From an uncultured Acetobacteraceae bacterium (GTDB lineage Bacteria; Pseudomonadota; Alphaproteobacteria; Acetobacterales; Acetobacteraceae), in the NCBI GenBank assembly GCA_937873175.1, contig CALMVT010000052.1, positions 20,583-78,011 on the forward strand: 57,429 nt of DNA. Reading direction: 5' to 3'. Under the pieces are notes generated by a model. It had not been told where the DNA came from, searched no databases, and saw nothing but the letters and a program-made list of their open reading frames with translations. This document shows positions 9,687 through 17,833 of the stretch, piece after piece (the stretch's first letter is position 1; every line of letters begins with the position of its first letter). The position numbers and the translations under genes are program-made.

Positions 9687-10267
9687 CCGCCGGGCTGCGG
9701 GCGCGGGGGCTGCGGCACGCGCACATCGGACCGTTCGACCTCGACCTGCCGCCCGGCACGTGCCTTGCGATCACCGGGCCGTCCGGGTCGGGCAAAAGCC
9801 TGCTGCTGCGCATGGTGGCAGACCTCGACCCGCATAAAGGCGAGGCTTGGCTCGACGGCGTGGGCCGGAGCACGCTGTCCGGCCCGGACTGGCGCCGCCG
9901 GGTCGTATACGCGCCGGCGGAGCCGGGCTGGTGGCTGGACCGGGTCGGCGGCCACTTTCCAGCACCCAGCCCGGATGCTGCGCGGCTGGGCCTTTCGCCG
10001 GACATTTGGGACCGGGCGGTGGCGGCGTGCTCGACTGGGGAGCGGGCACGGTTGGCCCTGTTGCGCGCCCTCGGCGCGGGACCGGCCGTGCTGCTGCTGG
10101 ACGAGCCGACCGGGGCGCTGGACCACGACACAACGCTGGCGGTGGAGGCCCTGCTTGCGGAGCGGATGCGGGCGGGGCTGGGTTTGGTGCTGGTCACGCA
10201 CGACGCGGCGCAGGCGGAGCGGATGGGCACGATGCGGCGGCGCATGGCGGGCGGGCGGCTTGCGTGA
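9683..10267 (+). CDS. ABC transporter ATP-binding protein, FetA/YbbL type
   Basis: About 194 residues if it starts at the TTG at 9683, which overlaps the previous stop; no ATG or GTG fits before the first beta strand. Walker A is GPSGSGKS and Walker B is LLLDEPTGALD with the following His in LVTHD. The signature loop reads CSTGERARLALLRAL, so the canonical LSGGQ is replaced by STGE, as in short FetA-like ATPases. The permease gene starts inside its stop codon (GTGA), so the two are translationally coupled. Together they form the small two-component transporter known in E. coli to aid iron export and peroxide resistance. The name rests on the partner and size. Confidence 0.85.
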   Translation: MTAGLRARGLRHAHIGPFDLDLPPGTCLAITGPSGSGKSLLLRMVADLDPHKGEAWLDGVGRSTLSGPDWRRRVVYAPAEPGWWLDRVGGHFPAPSPDAARLGLSPDIWDRAVAACSTGERARLALLRALGAGPAVLLLDEPTGALDHDTTLAVEALLAERMRAGLGLVLVTHDAAQAERMGTMRRRMAGGRLA

Positions 10268-11061
10268 GCGCCATCGTGCTCCAGCCCGGCGACCTCGTGA
10301 CTGCCGCTGCGCTCCTGGCGCTGGACGGCGCGCTTTCGGTGGCGTTGGGTCTGGGGCTGCACCGCGTCATGCTGATCGCGACGGCGCGCTTGGTCGTGCA
10401 ACTGCTGCTGATCGGCGCCGTGCTGCGTACGGTGTTCCGATCCGAGTCGGCCGCGGCGACGCTCGGCATCCTGGCCGTCATGACGTTGGTGGCGATCCGG
10501 GAAGGGGCCGCCCGGCCGCGGCACCGGCTCGCGCGTCATGGCAACTATGCGGTCGCGGGCCTGGCAGTCGGGGCATCCACCGCGCTGGCCGCGTTGCTGG
10601 CGCTGACCACGGCGCTGCGGCCGGACCCTTGGTGGAACCCGCGCTACGCCATCCCCGTCACCGGCATCGTGCTGGGCAGCGCGTTCGGTACGGCGAGCCT
10701 CACGCTTGACGGCGTGCTGGGCGGCGCGGCGGCGGCCCGCGCGGAGATCGAGGCGCGGCTGGCGCTCGGCCATTCCTTCGCGGCGGCGACGGGGCCGTTG
10801 CTGGCCGACGCGATTCGGCGCGGGCTGATGCCGGTGCTGAACCAGATGGCGGCGGCCGGGCTGGTCACGCTGCCCGGCACCATGACGGGCCAGATCTTGG
10901 CCGGGTCTGATCCCATCGAGGCCGTGAAATATCAGATCCTGCTCATGCTGCTGCTGGCTGGGGCAAGCGCGCTGGCGGCGATCATCACGGCCCGGCTGGC
11001 AGCGCGGCGGCTCACGGACGGGCGGCAGCGGCTGCGGCTGGACCGGCTGGCAACCGCGTAG
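10264..11061 (+). CDS. fetB: ABC transporter permease, FetB/UPF0014 family
   Basis: 265 residues, starting at the GTG at 10264 that overlaps the ATPase stop. It is strongly hydrophobic with about seven membrane segments. Family hallmarks are the cytoplasmic loop with ARAEIEARLALG (coupling region), then MPVLNQMAAAGLVTLPGTMTG and the DPIEAVKYQI stretch. Known FetB proteins work with FetA in the inner membrane and are linked to iron export. It is the last gene of the 8307-11061 run. No metal-responsive operator is evident upstream. Confidence 0.9.
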   Translation: MSAIVLQPGDLVTAAALLALDGALSVALGLGLHRVMLIATARLVVQLLLIGAVLRTVFRSESAAATLGILAVMTLVAIREGAARPRHRLARHGNYAVAGLAVGASTALAALLALTTALRPDPWWNPRYAIPVTGIVLGSAFGTASLTLDGVLGGAAAARAEIEARLALGHSFAAATGPLLADAIRRGLMPVLNQMAAAGLVTLPGTMTGQILAGSDPIEAVKYQILLMLLLAGASALAAIITARLAARRLTDGRQRLRLDRLATA

Positions 11062-11076
11062 CGCGGCGGTCAGGCG

Positions 11077-11358
11077 CTATGCCTTGAGCAGCGCCGCGGC
11101 GATGGCCCGCCATTCCTCGTCGAGCGGCCCGGTGGCGGCCGGCTTGCCCGCCCGGCGATACCAATAGCCGGCGTTCTCCCCGTCACCCTCCACGCGATGC
11201 AGGTAGGCGTGCACCCAGGCGGCCGGCGCGCCGTCATCGGACTGGGCGGCCTCGTGCGCCTGGTTCCAAGCGTCGCGTGCGGCCCACCAAAGCGCCTCGA
11301 TGGCGGCGCCCCGGTCGGCGGGCGGCTTGGGCGCGGCGCGGAGATCGTCTGGAGTCAT
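11077..11358 (-). CDS. hypothetical protein, 93 aa
   Basis: Small soluble protein starting at the ATG at 11358 (MTPDDLRAAPKPPADRG). A longer in-frame start at 11433 would run into the promoter region of the divergent ABC gene. Acidic and Trp/Ala-rich, with EALWWAARDAWNQAHEAAQ, WVHAYLHRVEGD and NAGYWYRRAGK. These patches look like a small alphaproteobacterial family often annotated only as hypothetical. No signal, membrane segment or metal site. It converges on fetB with 15 bases between the stops. I do not recognise a function. Confidence 0.7.
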   Translation of the reverse strand: MTPDDLRAAPKPPADRGAAIEALWWAARDAWNQAHEAAQSDDGAPAAWVHAYLHRVEGDGENAGYWYRRAGKPAATGPLDEEWRAIAAALLKA

Positions 11359-11470
11359 GGTCCTGCCTTGGGTTGCGCAAAAGGTGCCGAGGGCCGCGCC
11401 CGGCGGCGTCCCCACGATTTGTGACCAAAGCACGGTTGACCCTCGCGTGCCAGCGGTTCATCGCCACGTT

Positions 11471-13309
11471 ATGTTCCGCATGTTCCGCCGTTTTGAAACC
11501 CTGATCGATCCCACTTGCACCCCGGGCGAGGCACCCCCGCCGCAAGGGCTGCTGGCGTTCTTCTGGCACTACGCCCGGCAGGTCCGCGGCCCCATCGCCG
11601 GGCTGTTCCTAGGCGGCCTGTTTGTGGCGCTGCTGGACGCCTCGATCCCGATCTGCATCGGCCGGGTCGCCGGGCTGGTCGCGACAATGCCGCCAGGCGG
11701 CTTGCTGCGGGATGATTGGCCGCAGTTGGCCGTCATGGGCCTGATCGTGCTGGTGCTGCGCCCCTGCATGGTCGCCACGCAGGCCATGCTGGTCAATCAG
11801 GCGATCAACCCCGGCTTCAGCAACCTGATCCGTTGGCAAAGCCATTGGAACGTCGTGCGGCAATCCTGGACGTTTTTCCAGAACGATTTTGCCGGTCGCA
11901 TCGCCAACCGCGTGCTGCAGACCGGGCCGGCGCTGCGCGAGGTGATCGTCAGCGCGGTCGACTCCGTATGGTATATCGTCGTGGTGGGCGGCAGCGCCAT
12001 GACCGTGCTGGCCTCGACCGATTACCGGCTGGCGCTGCCAATTCTCGCCTGGTTCGCGACCTATGCCGCCCTGTTGCGGGCGTTCGTGCCCCGGCTGCGG
12101 GACCGGTCGCGCCACGTGGCAGAGGTGCGGTCGGGCCTCACCGGGCGGATCGTTGATGCATACACCAACATCCTGACCGTCAAGCTGTTCGCCAAGCCGC
12201 GGGACGAGGACGCCTTTGTGCGGGAGTCGGTCGATGAGCACACGGTGGCGTTCCGCGCGCAGACCCGGATGATCTCGACGCTGACACTTTCGCTGACCAC
12301 GATGAACGCGGTGCTGCTGGTCGGCATGGCGGCGCTCGCGATCACCTTGTGGTCGCAGGGGCGCATCGCGGTCGGGCTGGTGGCAACGGCGATGGCGCTG
12401 GCGTGGCAGATCACCAACACCGCCGGCTGGGTCGCACGCAGCATCACCGCGATCTTCGAAAACGTCGGCATCGTCCAGGACGGCATGCGATCCATCGCCG
12501 TGCCGCGGCAGATGCCGGACCGGCCCGGCGCCACGGAATTGCAGCTCCTGGCCGGCGCGATCCGGTTCGAGGGCGTGCGGTTCGGCTACGGCGCGACCCG
12601 CGGCGTGCTGCATGGGATCGACCTCCTGGTGGCGCCGGGCGAGCGGATCGGCTTGGTCGGCGCGTCCGGTGCGGGCAAATCGACCCTGGTGAACCTGCTG
12701 CTCGGCTTCTACACGCCGGAGGCCGGACGCATCCTGATCGACGGCCAGGACATTGCCGGCGTGACCCAGGAAACCTTGCGGGCGGAGATCGCCATGGTGA
12801 CGCAGGACACCTCCCTGCTGCACCGCTCCATCCGCGACAACATCCGCTACGGCCGCCCCGCCGCCACCCAGGCCGAGGTGGAGGCCGCAGCCCGGCGGGC
12901 GCAGGCGCACGAGTTCATCCTGCAATTGGAAGATTGGCAGGGCCGCCGCGGCTACGACGCGCATGTGGGGGAGCGCGGGGTGAAGCTGTCCGGCGGCCAG
13001 CGGCAGCGCATCGCCATCGCCCGCGTCATCCTCAAAGACGCGCCGATCCTAGTGCTGGACGAGGCGACGTCGGCTCTCGACAGCGAAGTGGAGGCGGCGA
13101 TCCAGGAACAGCTCGACGCCTTGATGCAGGGGCGCACGGTGATCGCTATCGCGCACCGGCTCTCGACCATCGCCCGCATGGACCGGTTGCTGCTCTTGGA
13201 TCAGGGCCGCATCGTGGAACAGGGCACCCATGCCGACCTGCTGGCCCGCGGCGGCGCTTATGCCCGGGCCTGGAACCGCCAATCCCTGGGGTTCGAGGCG
13301 GCCGCCTAG
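11471..13309 (+). CDS. ABC transporter, fused permease and ATPase (exporter type)
   Basis: 612 residues from the ATG at 11471; an ATG three codons later is possible. An N-terminal transmembrane domain of six helices (about 20-330) is followed by a nucleotide-binding domain. The latter has Walker A GASGAGKS near 397, signature LSGGQRQRIAIARV near 506, Walker B ILVLDEATSALD and the switch His in IAHRLSTI. This is a type IV half-exporter that should act as a homodimer in the inner membrane. Its substrate (lipid, peptide or drug) cannot be told. The stop overlaps the stop of the convergent lipoprotein gene by three bases. The 112-base gap to the divergent small gene must hold its promoter. Confidence 0.92.
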   Translation: MFRMFRRFETLIDPTCTPGEAPPPQGLLAFFWHYARQVRGPIAGLFLGGLFVALLDASIPICIGRVAGLVATMPPGGLLRDDWPQLAVMGLIVLVLRPCMVATQAMLVNQAINPGFSNLIRWQSHWNVVRQSWTFFQNDFAGRIANRVLQTGPALREVIVSAVDSVWYIVVVGGSAMTVLASTDYRLALPILAWFATYAALLRAFVPRLRDRSRHVAEVRSGLTGRIVDAYTNILTVKLFAKPRDEDAFVRESVDEHTVAFRAQTRMISTLTLSLTTMNAVLLVGMAALAITLWSQGRIAVGLVATAMALAWQITNTAGWVARSITAIFENVGIVQDGMRSIAVPRQMPDRPGATELQLLAGAIRFEGVRFGYGATRGVLHGIDLLVAPGERIGLVGASGAGKSTLVNLLLGFYTPEAGRILIDGQDIAGVTQETLRAEIAMVTQDTSLLHRSIRDNIRYGRPAATQAEVEAAARRAQAHEFILQLEDWQGRRGYDAHVGERGVKLSGGQRQRIAIARVILKDAPILVLDEATSALDSEVEAAIQEQLDALMQGRTVIAIAHRLSTIARMDRLLLLDQGRIVEQGTHADLLARGGAYARAWNRQSLGFEAAA

Positions 13310-13806
13310 TTCCCTTGCATGAAGCCCCACCGGGGAACGGCCGGCTCCGCCGCGGCCCATTTCCAACGCGTGGCGTGGCGGCACAGCGACGTGGTGAACA
13401 GGGATGGGTGATCCCCGTCCTCCACGCTGAACACGACCTCCCGGCAGGTGGCGAGCGGCGTTGTGTATTCGCGCACCACGGCCAACTCGCCCCGGGCGTT
13501 GCCGATCGGGATGGTATGGCGGATCTGCCAGGGCGCGGGCTGGCCGACCGGAGCCGCCCCGGCGGCGTCGGCAATGGCGTCCTGCTCGCCTCCTTGCCGC
13601 CTGCGGACTACGTACCGGCGCACCTCTTCCACGCCGGTGCGGACGCCGATTCCGACAGCGATGCCAACAGCAGGGTTCGCCGAAGCGGCCCCGGCCCCGC
13701 TGCCTGCGACAAGGCCGGCCACGTCCGACACCGCCGCGCATCCGCCCAGCACCGCGACCACCCCCAGCATCGGCATTCTCAGCATCGGCAACAGCCGGCG
13801 CGTCAT
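13306..13806 (-). CDS. putative lipoprotein, paralogue A of a tandem pair
   Basis: 166 residues with a lipoprotein-like signal (LGVVAVLGGC). A glycine/alanine-rich hydrophobic stretch follows (about 30-58), then a Cys-containing domain. Compared by eye with the upstream neighbour it shares EQDAIA..AG, the pattern W.(I/V)RH..PI, C(R/K)E(I/V)VFSV, a second conserved Cys (SLC/SIC), W(K/R)WA.AEP and a final RWG. The two are clear paralogues. The start ATG overlaps the stop of the upstream copy (ATGA), so they are translationally coupled. The two shared cysteines could form a disulfide in the periplasm. Function unknown. Confidence 0.75.
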   Translation of the reverse strand: MTRRLLPMLRMPMLGVVAVLGGCAAVSDVAGLVAGSGAGAASANPAVGIAVGIGVRTGVEEVRRYVVRRRQGGEQDAIADAAGAAPVGQPAPWQIRHTIPIGNARGELAVVREYTTPLATCREVVFSVEDGDHPSLFTTSLCRHATRWKWAAAEPAVPRWGFMQGN

Positions 13807-14327
13807 TGCAGCCCGCCCCAGCGGTCCGTTGACGGCTCGGCGGACGCCCAGCGCCAGGTCGAGCCGTCCTGGCAGATGGACGCCGTGTAGAACGCGCGTT
13901 GCGGCCCTTGGCGCGTGGTGGTGTCCACGCTGAACACGATTTCCTTGCAGCGGAACGTGCCCACGCCGAACGCGCGGCTGACGACGACCTGGCCTGCCTT
14001 GTCGTCCTCAATGGGCACGACGTGGCGGACCGACCAGGCTTGCACGGTGCCTGGCTCAAGCGGCCCGGCAATTTGGGCGATGGCATCCTGCTCGGTGCGG
14101 TGGACGCGGCGCTCCGCGTATCTCACCCCCTCGCCGGCGATGGAGCGCACGCCAAGCCCGATGGCCGCCGCACCGGCTGCGGAGTTGGTGATGGCCGCGG
14201 CGGTTGCGGCGCCCGTGATGCCGGCCAGATCCGCCGTGCCCTCGGTCAGCAGCGGGCCGCATCCCGACAGCAGCAGGCTTGCCGCAGTGACGAAGGAAAG
14301 GCTGCGATGTCGCGGGAATCGTTGCAT
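13803..14327 (-). CDS. putative lipoprotein, paralogue B of a tandem pair
   Basis: 174 residues from the ATG at 14327, with basic residues followed by a hydrophobic run and the lipobox LLLSGC. A start at 14354 would add nine residues before the signal and is less likely. An Ala/Gly-rich segment with regularly spaced glycines (about 35-75) resembles a glycine-zipper membrane segment. The C-terminal domain shares two cysteines and the C.E.VFSV and W.WA.AEP patterns with the downstream paralogue, to which it is coupled by an ATGA overlap. Probably an envelope protein; no activity is suggested by the residues. Confidence 0.75.
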   Translation of the reverse strand: MQRFPRHRSLSFVTAASLLLSGCGPLLTEGTADLAGITGAATAAAITNSAAGAAAIGLGVRSIAGEGVRYAERRVHRTEQDAIAQIAGPLEPGTVQAWSVRHVVPIEDDKAGQVVVSRAFGVGTFRCKEIVFSVDTTTRQGPQRAFYTASICQDGSTWRWASAEPSTDRWGGLQ

Positions 14328-14416
14328 GTGTTTCCATGGATCACGCCGTTCCATGGCAGAACCAGATGCGGCCTATCTGGTCAACCCCCGCCGGCCCGGA
14401 CTGCGGGCCGGCAGCC

Positions 14417-15328
14417 TTACCAAAGTTGGCGCTGCAGGACCCGGGCCTCCGGGATCGCCTCCAAACGCAGGCCGCACTCGAACAGGGTGCCGTTGCGCCA
14501 GACTTGCAGGCGCATGACCTCGCCGAGCACCCGGGCGGAGACCGCTGCGGTGATGTCGTGCCGGCGCTTGGTGAGGCGCCCGTCAATCGACAGGATAATG
14601 TCGCCCACCAGCAGCTTGGCGCGTTCGGCCGGGCTGTGGGCGGCGACGCTTTTGAGCACGCGGCCTTCCTGGACGGTGCCGGGCACGGTCTTGTGCTCGG
14701 TCCGGACGCCGAGCCAGACCTGGGATGGCGGCGTCGAGGATGGCGGCGGGGTGATGCTGTTCGGCGACGGCCGGTTGGGCCAATGGGGTGCAGGCGGCTG
14801 ATCCCAACCGGCATTCTGCTCGGCCCGCTGCAGCGCCAAGGCGTTCATCGCCTCCTTTGCCATGGTGTGCAGGACCGCAATGGTCGCGTCCTCGATGCGC
14901 GACGGTTTGTGATCCATGACGCACAGCGTGCCGAGGGCATAGCCGTCATCATCAACCAGGCACACCCCGGCATAGAACCGGATGTGCGGGGGCGCCAGGA
15001 CGTGGGGGTGGTTTTGGAAACGCGCGTCTTCCAGCGTGTCCGGAACCACCATGGCATGGGACGGATCGGCGACGGTGTGGTTGCAGAACGCCAGCGAGCG
15101 CGGCATCTGCTGCAGGTCGGTGCCGAATGCCGCCTTGATCGATTGGTGGTCGCGGCCGATCAGTGAGATCATCGCGATGGGCGCCTGTGCCAGGTGGGCC
15201 GCCATGCGCACCAGGGTGTTGAACGGCTCCCCACCCGGCGATTCGGTCGGCGCGTATGACTGCAGCGCCGCGATGCGCGCGGACTCCATCACCACGCGAA
15301 GCGCCGGCGGACGGTCAATGCCGGGCAT
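14417..15328 (-). CDS. GAF domain - PDZ domain fusion protein
   Basis: 303 residues. Residues about 15-170 form a GAF domain of the type often seen at the N-terminus of bacterial sensor proteins: ISLIGRDHQSIKAAFG, LAFCNHTV, MVVPDTLEDARF, IRFYAGVCLV and LGTLCVMDHKP. A Pro/Ser-rich linker (about 180-205) leads to a PDZ-like domain with WLGVRTE, GRVLKSVAAHSPAERA, LLVGDIILSIDG and a C-terminal beta strand. There is no kinase, cyclase, phosphatase, protease or membrane segment, so the protein seems to sense a small molecule and bind a peptide. An alternative ATG at 15289 would shorten it by 13 residues. It precedes the lipoprotein pair on the same strand with an 89-base gap. Confidence 0.8.
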   Translation of the reverse strand: MPGIDRPPALRVVMESARIAALQSYAPTESPGGEPFNTLVRMAAHLAQAPIAMISLIGRDHQSIKAAFGTDLQQMPRSLAFCNHTVADPSHAMVVPDTLEDARFQNHPHVLAPPHIRFYAGVCLVDDDGYALGTLCVMDHKPSRIEDATIAVLHTMAKEAMNALALQRAEQNAGWDQPPAPHWPNRPSPNSITPPPSSTPPSQVWLGVRTEHKTVPGTVQEGRVLKSVAAHSPAERAKLLVGDIILSIDGRLTKRRHDITAAVSARVLGEVMRLQVWRNGTLFECGLRLEAIPEARVLQRQLW

Positions 15329-15551
15329 GGCGCCACCCCCGAGAAAGCCATGATCCGTTTGAACTCCGCCCTGAGCTTATGCCAGCCCACATCATGTTGC
15401 TTTTCTACACCTGATTCGATTGCAGAATGTTAGTCAGTTTGACCCGGTTACGCCAGCGTTTGCTTGCGCCTTCGTCAAGGGGCCGTCCTGCCCGGGCCAT
15501 GCGCGTCGGAAAAGGGATGACGCCCGGGGTACGCAGCCTTAGGTTGGAACA
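15329..15551. other. intergenic region between divergent GAF-PDZ and FrnE-like genes
   Basis: About 220 bases between two divergent starts, locally less GC-rich around 15360-15430. It must contain promoters for both genes. I see no convincing -35/-10 pair, RNA gene or inverted repeat. A short open frame on the minus strand (15405-15602) overlaps the FrnE-like start and has no supporting features. Confidence 0.5.
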
Positions 15552-16220
15552 GTGAACATCCTCGCCCCCGCCAAGGCACGTTTGCAGATCGAGGTCGTGC
15601 ACGATCTCGTGTGCCCCTGGTGCTACCTGGGCGTCCGCCGGCTGTTCCGGACCATGCGGCGCCGGCCTGACCTGATCTTCGAGTTGGCGTGGCGGCCGTT
15701 CCTGCTCAATCCCGACATGCCGCGGTCCGGGATGTCGCGAACCGACTACGTGATCCGCAAGTTTGGCGGCGAGGACCGCGCCCGGCGCTTATACGGCACG
15801 ATAACCGAGATCGGCAGCACGGAAGGCGTTGCGTTCCGCTTCGACCGCATCCGCCGCACCCCGAGCAGCGTCGATGCCCACCGCCTGGTGCGGTTTGCGT
15901 CCCGTTACAACCGGGGTCGCGAGGTGGTGGAAGCCCTGTTCGCTGCGCACTTCACGGACGGCCATGACATCGGCGACCTCGGCGTGCTGCGCGCCGTGGG
16001 CTTGTCCTGCGGCCTTGATCCGGCCGAGGTGCTCTCGTTCCTGCATGGGGATCATGAGGTGGATGCCGTGCACGCCGACAACCTGAGGGCGCACCGTCTG
16101 GGGATCAACGGCGTGCCGTGCTTCGTCGTCGCCGGGCGCCACGCCATCGCAGGCGCTCAGGAGCCGGAGGTGATCGAGCGCCTGCTGGACATCGCCGCCA
16201 TCGACGCAGCCGAGTTCTGA
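15552..16220 (+). CDS. DsbA family (FrnE-like) thiol oxidoreductase
   Basis: 222 residues from the GTG at 15552. A thioredoxin-fold protein with an inserted helical domain, as in FrnE and 2-hydroxychromene-2-carboxylate isomerase relatives. The active-site motif CPWC is at residues 21-24 and the cis-proline loop is GINGVPCFV. There is no signal peptide, so it is cytoplasmic, as expected for FrnE-like proteins, which act in disulfide exchange under oxidative stress. The segment RRTPSSVDAHRLVRFA is family-typical. It appears to be transcribed alone. Confidence 0.87.
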   Translation: MNILAPAKARLQIEVVHDLVCPWCYLGVRRLFRTMRRRPDLIFELAWRPFLLNPDMPRSGMSRTDYVIRKFGGEDRARRLYGTITEIGSTEGVAFRFDRIRRTPSSVDAHRLVRFASRYNRGREVVEALFAAHFTDGHDIGDLGVLRAVGLSCGLDPAEVLSFLHGDHEVDAVHADNLRAHRLGINGVPCFVVAGRHAIAGAQEPEVIERLLDIAAIDAAEF

Positions 16221-16319
16221 GCGTCAGCCCGCAGCCCGCCCCGTAACCCGTGATGTCGCGGCGGCAATCAACTAGGATGTGCCCAGCACGGCGGCTGACC
16301 GCCTTTCCCGGAGAAAGCC

Positions 16320-17831
16320 ATGTACTCCAAGCCTGCCGCGCTCCTGGCCGCCTGTCTGTCCATGGCCGCCATGTTGCCCGCCAAAGCGGACGACATCAGC
16401 GCGGCCCAGGCCGATGCGCTGCAGACGCAGATGCAGAACTGGCTGCAGGGTATGTTCGGCTCGGACACGCGCCTGGCCGGCCAGACGGTGCGGGTCAGGC
16501 CGGAGGGCGAGCATTACCGCATCGAGCTTCCGCTCGAAATGCCCCGCGCCGGCCGGCCCAGCCCGGTGATGCTTTCCGCGTCTGCCCGACCGATTGCAGG
16601 CGGGCGTTGGGCGTTTGAAGGTCCCGACCTCCCCTCGCCCGCGAGCTTCACGTTGAACATGCCGGCCCCGCCAAGGAAGGGGCAAGCGCCGGGTCCCAAC
16701 ATCCCCGTCGAGTTCACCGTCATGACGGGCAGCCAGGACAGCCGGGGCACGTATGATCCCAGCTTCGCCACGCCGTCCACGCTGACGACCAATGCCCGCG
16801 ACGTGCAGGTCCGGGCACAAAGCGCGTCCACTGATCAACTTACCAAGATGGGGCAGTCATCTAGCACCACCACGCTTCGCCCGTCCGGCTCCAACCGCGT
16901 GGATATTATGGGAGACGGCGTAGTCGAGGGCTACACCTCCACATCCCGGTCTCAAGACGGCCAGCCGGTTGAACTTTCGGCACAGCGCGCACAGGCGACG
17001 GTCGGGATCACCGCCCTGTCCCGGGATCGGGCGGCAACGATGCTTCCCGCGGCTGCGCGCGTCGCCAGCGGATTCCTTGCAGGCGCTCCGGGTTCCGGCG
17101 GCGTTCCGGCGATAGGCCCGTCGGTCGATCCGCAGTTGCTGCGCACCATCCTGCAATCGTTGCAGGACCTGGCATCCGAGTTCACCCTGAACGAGACGTT
17201 TGACGGCGTCGCTTTCCGCTCCGGAACCTATAACGGTGCCATGAACCAGGCGCGTATCGGCATGGGGGCCAAGTCAGAAGCTGGCCTGCTGCAGGCGTAT
17301 GTAGACTTGGGCCTTGACGGCCTCATCCTGCCCGACGCGGCGCCCGGCGCGATGGCGGAGTTGATGCCGCGGAAAGTCGCGCTTCGCCCTGTGCTGACGG
17401 GGGTTCCAACCGAGGAGCTGATCCAGTGGCTCGGCGCCGCAGCCGATGCAAAGGACGGTGCCCGCCCGCCCGGCATCGCGCCGCTGTTCCGGCGGGCCGG
17501 GGTCAGCGCCGGGCTGGACAGCTTCGCGCTCGACATCGGCACCACGAGCTTCGCCGGCACCGGCAAGCTGACGGCCCTCTCGCCCGACGACCTGGCGGGC
17601 CAGGCGCAGATCACCGCGAGCAACTTCGACGAGCTGATCGCCCGCGTGAATGCCGTCCCCGAGCTGGCCGGCGTACTGCCGCTGTTCGTTTTCGCCAAAG
17701 GGGTCAGCCAAACAATGGAGGGCCGCCTCGTGTGGAACCTGGCGTATCGCGACAACAAGCTGCTGGTGAACGGCACCGACCTATCGGCGATGATGGGCCG
17801 CCCGCCGGCCCAGAGTCAGAAGAGCCGCTGA
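16320..17831 (+). CDS. exported protein of unknown function, 503 aa
   Basis: Starts at the ATG at 16320 with GGAGAAAG (16310-16317) just upstream. A clear Sec signal peptide (LLAACLSMAAMLPAKADD) puts it in the periplasm or outer membrane. The mature protein is beta-rich by appearance. It has a Ser/Thr-rich middle (about 170-215) and repeated pairings of hydrophobic residues with Gly/Asn near the C-terminus (FALDIGTTSFAGTGKL, DDLAGQAQITASNFDELI). The overall plan recalls DUF2125/DUF945-like periplasmic proteins, but I cannot assign it firmly. It converges on mfd with a 2-base gap. Confidence 0.72.
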   Translation: MYSKPAALLAACLSMAAMLPAKADDISAAQADALQTQMQNWLQGMFGSDTRLAGQTVRVRPEGEHYRIELPLEMPRAGRPSPVMLSASARPIAGGRWAFEGPDLPSPASFTLNMPAPPRKGQAPGPNIPVEFTVMTGSQDSRGTYDPSFATPSTLTTNARDVQVRAQSASTDQLTKMGQSSSTTTLRPSGSNRVDIMGDGVVEGYTSTSRSQDGQPVELSAQRAQATVGITALSRDRAATMLPAAARVASGFLAGAPGSGGVPAIGPSVDPQLLRTILQSLQDLASEFTLNETFDGVAFRSGTYNGAMNQARIGMGAKSEAGLLQAYVDLGLDGLILPDAAPGAMAELMPRKVALRPVLTGVPTEELIQWLGAAADAKDGARPPGIAPLFRRAGVSAGLDSFALDIGTTSFAGTGKLTALSPDDLAGQAQITASNFDELIARVNAVPELAGVLPLFVFAKGVSQTMEGRLVWNLAYRDNKLLVNGTDLSAMMGRPPAQSQKSR

Positions 17832-17833
17832 GC

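Noticed and set aside
15405-15602. A 65-codon minus-strand frame upstream of the FrnE-like gene
   Set aside because: It overlaps the FrnE-like start, lacks a ribosome site and has no recognisable feature; probably chance.
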